Positions 35,692-44,869 of a DNA stretch of 64,000 nucleotides are shown piece after piece. The notes beneath the pieces are model-generated. The model searched no databases, was not told where the DNA came from, and was given only the letters and a program-made list of their open reading frames with translations. This stretch comes from Neurospora crassa OR74A (taxonomy: Eukaryota > Ascomycota > Sordariomycetes > Sordariales > Sordariaceae): NCBI RefSeq assembly GCF_000182925.2, contig NC_026501.1:5621917-5685916 (forward strand). The letters run 5' to 3'. Both the position numbers and the translations under genes were made by a program. The stretch's first letter is position 1. Every line of letters begins with the position of its first letter.

Positions 35692-36236
35692 ATTTTATGG
35701 ATAGCTTCACTAGGTTCCGGTGCCGTGTCGAGTGTCGTTGACCACAAAATCTCCGTCGGCATCTGATGGAAATTGAAATACCTTCACCGATAACCCTAAC
35801 CCACATTGTGACCTTTGTTTTTTGCTTTGGGCCTCGGCTGCAACCCGCGGACTGGCTGCCTCGGTGACTGCATAGAGCTGCAACCGAGGAGCCTCTAAAA
35901 GGCGGAACGACCCCGCTGGATGCAGTGGGTATTTAAGTGGGAATTTTGGTGAGCACGTCAGAGGGGCATGGCCCTGGACCCTGGGCGGTCCGTTAGGGAC
36001 GTTTCCTCGAATGGACGGCGTCCATCCTTCCGAGTTCGCCCCCAAGCATGGAAATCCAGGCCGTTTTTTGAGGCAGCCGGGGTCTAGATACGGGATTAGA
36101 AATCGCGACTCGATTTGAAAAATGGCGCCGGAACAACGCGCCTGATCTGGCATCGCCTGGACTGTCTGACAAGATCGCAGATTGGGAGAGAAAGAAATCT
36201 AGAGATTATCAAATCGTTACCTTCCCTTTCCCGTAG
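35692..36236. other. intergenic, upstream of cys-9
   Basis: Probably holds the quinone-oxidoreductase 3' end and the cys-9 promoter. A telomere-like AACCCTAACCC lies near 35793. The last ATG before the enzyme start is at 36122. Confidence 0.45.
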
Positions 36237-36473
36237 ATTCTTATTCTCCATCCAGTGACCATCCCCGGCTCTGTTTCCGCCACTTGTATCTTGTCTCTTG
36301 TTAGATCCGTTTCCCATTCGAAAACCCCACCAACCGCCAAACTGTTCTCCTCAACCTTTAGAAGAACTCTCCGATCCAGCGCATCTGGTCTCACAGTCGC
36401 TGCTGCCGCAACCGCCTTCAAGAAAAACACTCCGGTTCAACCTGCCGAACTTCAGGCCGTCACAAAAAGAAAC
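36237..36473 (+). promoter_or_regulatory. ATG-free in-frame leader encoding a presequence-like peptide
   Basis: From the stop at 36234-36236 the frame stays open for 79 codons directly into the cys-9 ATG. No ATG occurs in any frame from 36125 to 36473. The encoded peptide is rich in Ser, Ala, Thr, Leu and Arg/Lys, with no acidic residue until shortly before the enzyme (pieces: LSLVRSVSHSK, STFRRTLRSS, VAAAATAFKK). That is the composition of a mitochondrial targeting sequence. In-frame near-cognate codons include GTG 36255, ATC 36261, TTG 36291 and CTG 36354. Use as a second start is an inference. Confidence 0.5.
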
Positions 36474-37619
36474 ATGCACAGCAAAGTAGTCATCATCGGC
36501 TCTGGGCCGGCCGCCCACACTGCCGCCATCTACCTGGCCCGCGCCGAGCTGAAGCGTGAGTTTCAATGCCATTGCGATTGTCGACGTCAGGTTACAAGGA
36601 CCAATTCGCTAACAATTCCTCGCCCTTTGTACAGCTGTACTCTACGAGGGCTTCATGGCCAATGGTATCGCCGCCGGTGGCCAGCTCACCACCACGACCG
36701 AGATCGAGAACTTTCCCGGTTTCCCCGATGGCATCATGGGCCAGGAGCTGATGGACAAGATGAAGGCTCAGTCTGAGCGTTTCGGCACCCAAATTATCAG
36801 CGAGACCGTTGCCAAGGTCGACCTCTCTGCGCGCCCCTTCAAGTACGCTACCGAGTGGTCCCCCGAGGAGTACCACACTGCCGACTCCATCATCCTGGCC
36901 ACCGGCGCCTCTGCCCGCAGACTTCATCTCCCCGGAGAGGAGAAGTACTGGCAGAACGGTATCTCTGCCTGCGCCGTTTGCGATGGTGCCGTTCCTATTT
37001 TCCGCAACAAGCACCTCGTTGTCATTGGTGGTGGCGACTCCGCTGCTGAGGAGGCCATGTACCTCACCAAGTATGGCAGCCACGTTACCGTGTTGGTTCG
37101 CAAGGACAAGTTGAGGGCCAGCAGCATCATGGCCCATAGGTTGTTGAACCACGAGAAGGTCACTGTCAGGTTCAACACCGTCGGTGTCGAGGTCAAGGGT
37201 GACGACAAGGGTCTCATGAGCCACCTGGTCGTCAAGGATGTTACCACTGGCAAGGAGGAGACTCTTGAGGCCAACGGTCTTTTCTATGCCATCGGTCACG
37301 ATCCTGCTACCGCCCTCGTCAAGGGCCAGCTTGAGACTGACGCCGATGGCTATGTTGTCACCAAGCCTGGCACTACCCTTACCAGCGTTGAGGGTGTCTT
37401 TGCTGCTGGTGATGTTCAGGATAAGAGGTACAGACAGGCTATCACCAGTGCCGGTACGTAACCCATTGCCTCCCGTGAACCTGGTTTGGAAGAGTTGCTA
37501 ATCTGTTATGCATAGGTACCGGCTGCATGGCTGCCCTCGATGCCGAGAAGTTTTTGTCGGAGCACGAGGAAACCCCCGCCGAACACCGCGACACCAGCGC
37601 CGTACAGGGCAACCTCTAG
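36474..37619 (+). CDS. cys-9: thioredoxin reductase
   Basis: NADPH-thioredoxin disulfide reductase, an FAD homodimer of the low-molecular-weight class. Exons are 36474-36555, 36635-37453 and 37516-37619, giving 334 residues. The FAD-binding [17 protein letters not shown], the redox-active CAVC ([11 protein letters not shown]), the NADPH-binding [16 protein letters not shown] and the C-terminal FAD motif [16 protein letters not shown] are all intact. Residue for residue it agrees with the Neurospora crassa cys-9 protein as I remember it; this is the main evidence for the genus. cys-9 mutants need methionine-type sulfur supply, because reduced thioredoxin feeds PAPS reductase. The start at 36474 gives the described cytosolic protein, but the upstream frame is open and presequence-like, so a longer mitochondrial form is conceivable. 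Confidence 0.97.
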
Positions 37620-38445
37620 AGTTGATTTCTTGGATAGACAGCGTTTCGCTTAAAAAGTTGGTTCTGAAAATACAGGAATGATACCCAGAGTATGGCCGGC
37701 AATTTTGAATGCTTGAAATTTTAGATGTGCCATGGAATATAAGAGAGATGTCGGTTTTTGCCGCACCCGGGCAGTTCGTATATGTAGTGTTTATACCAAA
37801 ACACCAGCGAACAAGGATTGGTCTCGTTGGCCTTGTGGAGCTATGACCCCCTACCCACGGAAGCACTTAAAAGTTAACAGCCTTAACGAGGAAGTCACGG
37901 ATCATAATGTGATTCTCTTACATCAAATTGTCACACGAAGGAGGAACAGCCGTCAAGCTCAAGAGACTTCTATCGATCCTAACATTAACTCGTGTACTCG
38001 TCAGGTCTACAAATCGACGGTCTGACTAGCGCCCCGGGCTATGTGGATGGGATAAAAATTTAGCGTTGAAAGCCATGCGGGCCTCCCGCGCAAGTGTGGG
38101 TTAGGTACAGAAGAAAATGGTTATCTGTTTGACTGGCATCACCTTTCTTCAGTCGTATCGCAATGCGAACAACCTACTAGTTATTCAAGTGTTTGTTGGA
38201 ACAGGCAGGAAGCTGTTCTGGGATCATCGCAGAAATGTCAGGTGCTTCCCCTCACTTGGCGTAGAGGTCTGATCTCTATTTAAAGAGGGCTTCTTCCCTC
38301 TGTTCTGCTCCCTCTTCTTCCTCTTGTTCTCCATCGCGAACACCAATTTCTCAATTGACCTTAACCGGCAGACGCTGCAGAAAAACCAGCCATAACTCGA
38401 TCTTCCCCTTCTTCCAACTTGATCAATAATCACATCCTCCTTAAA
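37620..38445. other. intergenic, no gene seen
   Basis: cys-9 3' region and the promoter of the small Tyr/Gly-rich protein gene. No further feature recognised. Confidence 0.45.
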
Positions 38446-38895
38446 ATGTCTAGCGGAAACGGATACAGCTACAAGGGCCATGGCACCAACAGCCAGGTAT
38501 GGTGTAGATACTCTTTCACTGTCGCTCACGTCTCCTTCATTCCGCCGGATTGGCCAATCTCCAGCCCAGTATAGAGGCAACTAGCAACGCTGAGACACTA
38601 ACTTGCTGTAGGGTAACCACTACTGCGCCCGTGACTACGGCAACGGATCCAATGCGTATCACTACTCCAACACGTAAGAAAGACCTTGACTATCTCTCTG
38701 GGGAAGTGGAGCGACTAATCATTTGGCCAACAACTTGACAGTAATGGATCCTACTACTACAGCAACCCGAACGGTAGCACTTACTACAACAGCGGCAGTG
38801 GATCTTCCACGTACACCTCGCCCAGTGGTAACTCGTACTCGAGCTCCGGCTCTGGTTCTGGCTCTGGCTCCGGCTCTTCTGGAAATTCCAAGTGA
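38446..38895 (+). CDS. small Tyr/Gly/Ser/Asn-rich protein, unknown function
   Basis: An 88-residue protein in three exons (38446-38496, 38612-38673, 38742-38895). Both introns have good donors (GTATGG, GTAAGA) and CACTAAC / GACTAAT branch points, and all phases agree, which supports a real gene despite its size. The first half has a conserved look (SSGNGYSYKGHGTNSQGNHYC, read in two pieces, then ARDYGNGSNAYHYS). The second half is low complexity, with tyrosine clusters (GSYYYSNPNGSTYYNS) and an SG-dipeptide tail. There is no signal peptide, membrane segment or known domain. It has a single cysteine. The composition resembles prion-like or condensate-forming segments, but no function should be inferred from that alone. 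Confidence 0.75.
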
Positions 38896-39233
38896 GATGT
38901 GAGGGGAAATGCCTAAGAGGTGATGGTTTGGAAGCCAGGGAAGATACCCCGGTGGATGTTCGCTAGGCAAGGTGGAAATTAAAGAGGGTTGACAGGACCA
39001 TGGCAGTTTTGAGAGCCAATTTCGTTGCACGAAAGAGACGCATAGCATTTGACTTATTGGTATGAACCCAAATGGAAACCCTATTTCACTATTCTGCTTA
39101 TCTCGATGCTACCAAGCTTGTGATCGTCCATCCAAATTGTTCTTCCAAGTGACGCTTCAACATCCCGTAGGCTCAATCCTCTTTCACGTCTCTTGCCAAC
39201 CAAACAGCTTCGATTCATCCATTCTGCCCGGTT
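38896..39233. other. intergenic between convergent genes
   Basis: Short 3'-to-3' region; nothing recognised. Confidence 0.5.
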
Positions 39234-40139
39234 CTAGTTCCATAGCGAAGCACTCAATCCCATAACCGCAGAAGCAGCTATCATCGCTGCTCTGCCCAGA
39301 TTCAACACACCCCATTGATCAACCCAATACTTTGCCCCGACTTCCACAGCCTTCATATCCACCTTTTCGCCCAAGCCAACCGCATCGTCACCTTCCCTAT
39401 AAGAATATTCCTCCTCTACGTCTCTTTCCCTTTCCTTCTCTCTTTCTTTACCCTTCCCCTTACCATCTTTACCACAACCCTCCCTCCCCTTCTCCCTCTC
39501 CATACCCTTTCCCCTGACCGACTGCCTCCTCTTCAGCCCCCCACTACTCCCACCACCGCCCAACTCCCCAACCTCCACATCCACTCCCTTCTGCCTCATA
39601 GCCCTCTCCACCGCCTCCGCCCTCGCCACCAACCTCCTCTCCACCCCTCCGAGCACCACCCACCCATACGGCGCCATACCCAACACCAACAGCGCTCCAG
39701 CGACAGCGTACATTCTCCCCCTCTTCACCAACTTCAACGCTTGCATCCCTCTCCCACCACTCACGATTTCCGAAGAATACCGAACACCAAAACGCCAGGC
39801 CAGCAAGAGATAGCCCAACGCCGCGGCGGCGCCGGCCCGGTTCAAAGTGGAAAACGTCTGCTCGTAGGTGCGCCGCCACTGGGTGAGCATGAGCGGGGTG
39901 GGCGACTCGAGAAGGCGAGGCACCAGAAAGAAGGAGAGGGAGAGGGAGGCGCCCGTGGCGGAGGCGGAGAGGAGCACGGAGAGGGATTGGACCACGTGTA
40001 TGAGGGAGCCGGTTTGCGGGTTTAGGAGGGCGGAGAGAAGTGCTACGAGTGAGGAGGGGGCGAGGATGCCGGGATTGATGAGACCGGCGGGGACGGGGCC
40101 GGAAGGGGTCGGTGGTGGTGAGATCGAGAGGAAAGACAT
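39234..40139 (-). CDS. DUF1772-like membrane protein with charged insert
   Basis: Single-exon protein of 301 residues. Four hydrophobic segments can be seen: about 45-75 (VVQSLSVLLSASATGASLSL), about 100-115 (AAAALGYLLLAW), about 138-160 (MYAVAGALLVLGMAPYGWVV) and the C-terminal GRAAMIAASAVMGLSASLW. A TFSTLNRAGA-type region, a PY(G)W loop after helix three and a final WGVLNLGR(A) motif suggest the anthrone-oxygenase-like DUF1772 family, which includes small polyketide-modifying enzymes and many proteins of unknown role. Between helices three and four lies an insert of about 90 residues, rich in Lys, Glu, Arg and Gly, which makes the plus strand strikingly pyrimidine-rich. Family assignment is from remembered motifs. 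No biosynthetic cluster surrounds it, so a housekeeping membrane role is as likely. Confidence 0.7.
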   Translation of the reverse strand: MSFLSISPPPTPSGPVPAGLINPGILAPSSLVALLSALLNPQTGSLIHVVQSLSVLLSASATGASLSLSFFLVPRLLESPTPLMLTQWRRTYEQTFSTLNRAGAAAALGYLLLAWRFGVRYSSEIVSGGRGMQALKLVKRGRMYAVAGALLVLGMAPYGWVVLGGVERRLVARAEAVERAMRQKGVDVEVGELGGGGSSGGLKRRQSVRGKGMEREKGREGCGKDGKGKGKEREKERERDVEEEYSYREGDDAVGLGEKVDMKAVEVGAKYWVDQWGVLNLGRAAMIAASAVMGLSASLWN

Positions 40140-41815
40140 GGCGGGCTGGTTGGTTGGTTGGTTGATTGATACCCGCGGGTTATTGTTTTCAGAATGGTTG
40201 GCCGAGGGTATGACGAGACTCTCTTGTTATAGAGCTTGTGGTTCGCGAAATGCTCGGGTCGCTTGAATCTAGGTACAGGTATTTATGTAGCAGGTGGTGG
40301 ATGTTATGCGTGAACCGACTCGGTGGTGTAATTCGAGGTGGATCTGCTCGAGATAGACGTGGCTTTAGGATTGACAATGAGGTTTCCAACGCGACAATGA
40401 TAGTCCTTGGTACCTCACCCCGGTTTATCGTCGCCAGAACGGTTGCGGATCAAGTTTGGGTTGTCGTTGGTGTTGTAGTTGTTTGCGGAGAGCAAACATG
40501 GTATGGGGTATGGTGATGCCAAGCCAGGTGCTGGGAAGCTTGATGTTAGCGCCCTGACCCCTGTGTCCCGTTGGTCGACTCCAGCGAGAAATGATCATCG
40601 CTGCTATCGAAGCGAAGCAAAAGTGCGGGGTGCGGGGTGCGCACTTTCTACACTACGGAAGCTTACGAGAAAACGAATTGCCAAAATAATTCGACTTTTG
40701 ATGTTTCACAGGTCTTCCGACTGCTGTTTCCCTTGTGACTGTCCTTCACACTCATTTCTCTTATCTCTAGCGCTACATCGTTAAACATACCAACCGACAG
40801 ATGCTATGAAGAGCAACAAGGGTTGTGAAAGTGAACCCGAGGGAGTTGCCTCAGCTGAAGTCGCCAGCACAGAAAGGGGCTTTGTTTACATCTTACCGAG
40901 TTAGGTTAGTATGTTGCATCGCCAGTTGCTGTTTCTGTGGGCTCCAACAGCTTTGTGTGGGAAAAACGGAGTTATACCACAAGGCGAGAAACTAAGGTTC
41001 AGTTTTCCACCAATTTTCACCAGACTGGATGGTGTGCTGCGCACTTATTAAAGAATTATGAGATCACCCAAAAGTTGTTTTCACTCGAGACAAAGCACGC
41101 GTATCATTCTTAAACTCCAGACTCCGTTTCTAATTCGTGTCCTCAATTATCCCAACAGCGACCGTTGTGATTACTCTCACCCGGCGTTCATCTCCATTCA
41201 TCTTCCAACAAAACCATCTTTATCGTGCCGATTGCCGCAGTCAATCAGAAAGTACTCCATACCGAGCCTCTATCTCCACGCAACACCAGACGAAATTAGA
41301 ACTAGACCAGAACAAGACCAAACAGAACAAGGTGAATGCTAAAAAAACCAAGACCAAAAAACTCCACCACAACCGTCTTTATCCATACTTCTACGCAAAC
41401 GCCCAAACTGGTACTGATGAATTACCCTATGCCGAATTCATCCACGCACAATGAGACAAGACCAACACCAAAAGCCAACACCAATACTCCAAAAATACAA
41501 ATAAAGAATGGACATAATCAAGACAGAATCAAGACTTGAAGCAAAAGTCCACTGCCACCACATATTCCACCGCAGACCCGAATCTAAGAAAAAACTGTTG
41601 CTCTCCAGTGCCGAAACACCAAACTCCAAATCCCTTCAAACGAGTGACAGAAAGAGCAATCGCTTTTATGCCATTCATCCTTCAGCTCTCATTGCAAAAG
41701 AAATTACACAAGAATGGATTGTTCTTTGAATGACAGTGGTATGGCTGCGAGATGCGCGAAAAATCAAAAGTGGCGGTTTGATATCTGAGTCTCAGAATGC
41801 ATGAGATGGGTGTTT
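40140..41815. other. intergenic, no gene seen
   Basis: A strongly A/C-biased segment at about 41,340-41,540 keeps several frames open by composition alone. No recognised gene, RNA or repeat family. Confidence 0.45.
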
Positions 41816-44800
41816 TCAAGGACGATCATTCTTCGCGCGGGTGGCTAAGAGCGTTGCGAGGACTGCAATGCCACACAGCCAAAGCATTGAGATGACGCTC
41901 CCTAAAATCAAGACTTTCCGGCGTTGGCGATGGTTTAGGCTGCCGACTTCTCCTTTGGTGAACCATGCCAGTGTCGTGTCAAACGTTCCTTTATAGACGA
42001 GGGGCGCCATGAACGGAAAGACGCAGAGGAAACACAAAAACCAGAAGAATTGTTTTTGGCGGCGTCGCGCTTCCCAGGAGAGGTAGCCGTCCTCTTCGTC
42101 AAGTCTGAAAGGGTCAGTTACGTTCAGATTGGCGATGTGGTGGAGATATGAACCTTCACCATCAACGCGCGAAGTTCTTTTATCTTTTCCCCAAAGGTGA
42201 GGACGCTCGAATGGAATGCCCCATGAACATCTGTAGCTTGAGCCACTCCCAGTTGAGCCGTGGGCAGAGCTGAAAGGGTTTCGACAAGACCGCGGAAACA
42301 CTGGTCTACCAGGGGCTGGTGGGCTAGCGCTGCTCAAGGTTGACAAACGAGTTGCCTTCCGCCCCTTGCTGGTAACTTGGTTTTCTTCAAAAAATGTCAG
42401 CACGTGGAACTGATATGTCGAGCCAGGGTCATACATACGGATTGAAAGGCGGTGGTTGGAGACAGGCTCGTGACAGTGAGTGGGCAATGGCTTTCTCGGC
42501 AGGGTATGCGGAGTGGAGGGCGCCACTCTCTTCGTCAGTTTGTTGGATGCCTTCCACGAAATGCAAGATACAAGACTGTCCTTTCGTGTCCGAGTACTGC
42601 TCTGAAAGGTGTGGTCATTCGCGTCGCTTCGTCGCTTCATTGCCTGCAACCTTGCGGCCTCTTCCAAGGGTATCAATGGAAAGCTGAATTGAACTGGCGA
42701 TTCCGGGCCGAACGATTTATCGGTTTGAAGAGAATCGTGGGCTCGGGGAGTTTGCGGTGGGAGTTCAGCTAGTTTCAAGCCATGGTCTCTTTGTTGCTTG
42801 TCGCTGTCCGGGCCGGATTGATTGCTCCTATAGGGATGTCTCCCATCGATGTTCTTGTTGGAGGTCAGAGAACGGAACGGGGCAGTGAGTTTCTCGGCCA
42901 AGTATGCTCTTGTCGATGAGCCCTGGCTGCTGGATGTCGTGGCTTGGTCAAATAGTCGGCATGAATCTTGGGGATAGCCGTTAACTCGATGAATCCTTGG
43001 TTGAGGAAGGAAGACTGGGCGGTTGTCACCCTTGAGTGTCCGAATGACGTAGTTGTCGTACTTCCCATTCATCGGATGTTGCATAATCTTTTCGGTTGAT
43101 GCAAAAGCGCCAAAGGTTTCAGCGAGGCTTGAGGCGTCAGAGTAGTCTGCAATGCTGCTTCCTGTGGTCCTCAGGCCGAAATGAGTGCCAAAGCCAGTCC
43201 CGGACGCATAAGCTCGATGGCTGTTGAACTGTCCAACACTGGAACCGACTGTCTCCCACTCCTCTCCATCGCTCTTAACAGCATCGAGGTTCGACCCGAC
43301 TGTCTCCCAATCACCTCCGTCGGTCTTAACAGCATCGAGATTCTGTTGAAGAGCACGGTTAGCAAACTGAAGAGGCGAAGGATCAGATCCAACATGTGAC
43401 TGGACAAATTCTCTCACCTCGTCAAACTCTTCATCAAACTCGTCGTCCCATGCAAGGTGTTGGGCAGGATAAGATCTTAGATCGAGTTTCTTCATGATAC
43501 GTTTGTTGGGAATGTTGTTATCTCTCTGGGCGGAGCTGTAATATGTGAGCCCATTTGAAGGACGCATGGGAGGTGCCGCAGAGCCAACTGGGCCACGCGT
43601 GGCTGATGCATGGCCAGTGTGGTCAGTCTTGTTGGTACAAGTGGTGCTGACGCCACTGACACGGTGAAGCGCAGCACTGACTTCTCTTTCCTGAGATGGC
43701 TGAAGGAAGACCGTATATGATCCGCGGTCGTACTTGAATGGATCGTCGTCAGAGTCTGTTGTATGACCGCCTGTCGAGAAGGCTGCGTTGGACAACGCGC
43801 CACTGCCGGTGGTAGTCCCACGAGCCGCTTGGTTGTTGTTTGAATCGTGGCGGCTGGCTTCGACGTAATGGTTACCCTTCCTGGAAGTTGCAAATGTTCT
43901 GACATTGTTTTCGTCGCGATTATCGAGAAGGTCTTCGATGTCGACAGAGCTCGCAGTTGACATGGTTGACCAGGAGTGTTCCCGGAAGATGTTGTTATGA
44001 CACTCTGGGGTGCTGGTATGGTCCTCTGGGAGGTTGGCACGGATCACTGAGGGATTGACTGCAGGGACTGGCGGCTGAGGAATCCGAGGAGGGGATCCAT
44101 GAATGCGATAAAGCTTTGAAGTACAGCCAAAGGGGACAGAGGTGATGTTTTCTCGGGTCTGAGGAGGCTCGACGGTCTCTCCATTGTCCAAGGAGTGGTG
44201 GACACTTGCATCATTGTTGGATTGGTTGTGCTGGCCGTCGGCTGAGGGTGAAGAGTCAATGGTGGCCGAAGGTAGGTACTGATCCACGATGTTTTCGACG
44301 GTGCTTCCAGTCTCGCGAGGTGTGTTGATGGAGTTGTCAGGAGTGTGGTTGTCAACAGGGTCCTTTGCGATGTGATAACTGGCGCGAGCAGCCGGAGTCA
44401 TCTCTTCCCAATCAGGGTAGGGAGGGGTACGAGTGCTGAAGTCAGGAACACTGGATGAACGGCGACGCAAGTGTGTAGGACTGATGCGACGTCCGCGGGA
44501 GAAGCCATCATGAGTCGGGCAGCGGTGGGACTCGGTGGCGGAATGCTCGTCGGCGTCGGTGGTCGACTTGGAGTAGACGGCATTGACAGAAGAGCCAGCA
44601 GATGGCTTGCCAGGGATCAAGGCAGAGTGAGCGCCGTTATCCGTAAGGTGTGCGGCTTGTTTTGCGGCTCTGGTGGTGATGGCTTGATGGGCCTCGTCGA
44701 GACTGGTGAAGACATGTCTCGGAGTAATGGAGCGCTCTCTGGGCAGCGACGACACGGTCGAGCCTGCAGACTTGACCGAAGCGGGCATGTGGTTGATGGT

Positions 44801-44869
44801 AGGCTCGTTGATATGATGGTTGCCGATGAGGTAGCTGGTGAAAGCGCCAAAGTTGGTCGAGGTCGTCAT
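41816..44869 (-). CDS. large low-complexity protein with two C-terminal membrane helices
   Basis: A 999-residue protein of unknown function. Most of it is Ser/Thr/Asn/His/Asp-rich and probably disordered. The last 90 residues hold two strong membrane segments (FFWFLCFLCVFPFMAPLVY and VLILGSVISMLWLCGIAVLA) separated by about 25 residues, and a basic RRRQKQ precedes the first. This suggests a tail-anchored hairpin with a long cytosolic region. A 17-residue tandem duplication, NLDAVKxDGxxWETVGS, is at 43241-43342. I start at 44869, the first ATG in frame. A candidate 54-nt intron at 42385-42438 has donor GTATGT, branch GCTGAC and acceptor GAAG; it is stop-free and a multiple of three, so the frame is open with or without it. 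The residue count assumes it is removed. Well-formed codons over 3 kb argue that the gene is real. Confidence 0.75.
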   Translation of the reverse strand: MTTSTNFGAFTSYLIGNHHINEPTINHMPASVKSAGSTVSSLPRERSITPRHVFTSLDEAHQAITTRAAKQAAHLTDNGAHSALIPGKPSAGSSVNAVYSKSTTDADEHSATESHRCPTHDGFSRGRRISPTHLRRRSSSVPDFSTRTPPYPDWEEMTPAARASYHIAKDPVDNHTPDNSINTPRETGSTVENIVDQYLPSATIDSSPSADGQHNQSNNDASVHHSLDNGETVEPPQTRENITSVPFGCTSKLYRIHGSPPRIPQPPVPAVNPSVIRANLPEDHTSTPECHNNIFREHSWSTMSTASSVDIEDLLDNRDENNVRTFATSRKGNHYVEASRHDSNNNQAARGTTTGSGALSNAAFSTGGHTTDSDDDPFKYDRGSYTVFLQPSQEREVSAALHRVSGVSTTCTNKTDHTGHASATRGPVGSAAPPMRPSNGLTYYSSAQRDNNIPNKRIMKKLDLRSYPAQHLAWDDEFDEEFDEVREFVQSHVGSDPSPLQFANRALQQNLDAVKTDGGDWETVGSNLDAVKSDGEEWETVGSSVGQFNSHRAYASGTGFGTHFGLRTTGSSIADYSDASSLAETFGAFASTEKIMQHPMNGKYDNYVIRTLKGDNRPVFLPQPRIHRVNGYPQDSCRLFDQATTSSSQGSSTRAYLAEKLTAPFRSLTSNKNIDGRHPYRSNQSGPDSDKQQRDHGLKLAELPPQTPRAHDSLQTDKSFGPESPVQFSFPLIPLEEAARLQAMKRRSDANDHTFQSSTRTRKDSLVSCISWKASNKLTKRVAPSTPHTLPRKPLPTHCHEPVSNHRLSIRMYDPGSTYQFHVLTFFEENQVTSKGRKATRLSTLSSASPPAPGRPVFPRSCRNPFSSAHGSTGSGSSYRCSWGIPFERPHLWGKDKRTSRVDGEGSYLHHIANLNVTDPFRLDEEDGYLSWEARRRQKQFFWFLCFLCVFPFMAPLVYKGTFDTTLAWFTKGEVGSLNHRQRRKVLILGSVISMLWLCGIAVLATLLATRAKNDRP
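43241..43342 (-). repeat. 51-bp tandem duplication in coding sequence
   Basis: Two adjacent 51-bp units (43292-43342 and 43241-43291) encode 17-residue repeats NLDAVKTDGGDWETVGS and NLDAVKSDGEEWETVGS. They differ at a few bases, so the duplication is old enough to have diverged but keeps the frame. Confidence 0.9.

Noticed and set aside
35920-36304. Upstream ATG exon spliced to the cys-9 presequence-like frame (ATG 35920, donor 35949, acceptor near 36304)
   Set aside because: The junction codon becomes TGA, so it cannot encode the extension; non-AUG initiation remains the simpler idea.
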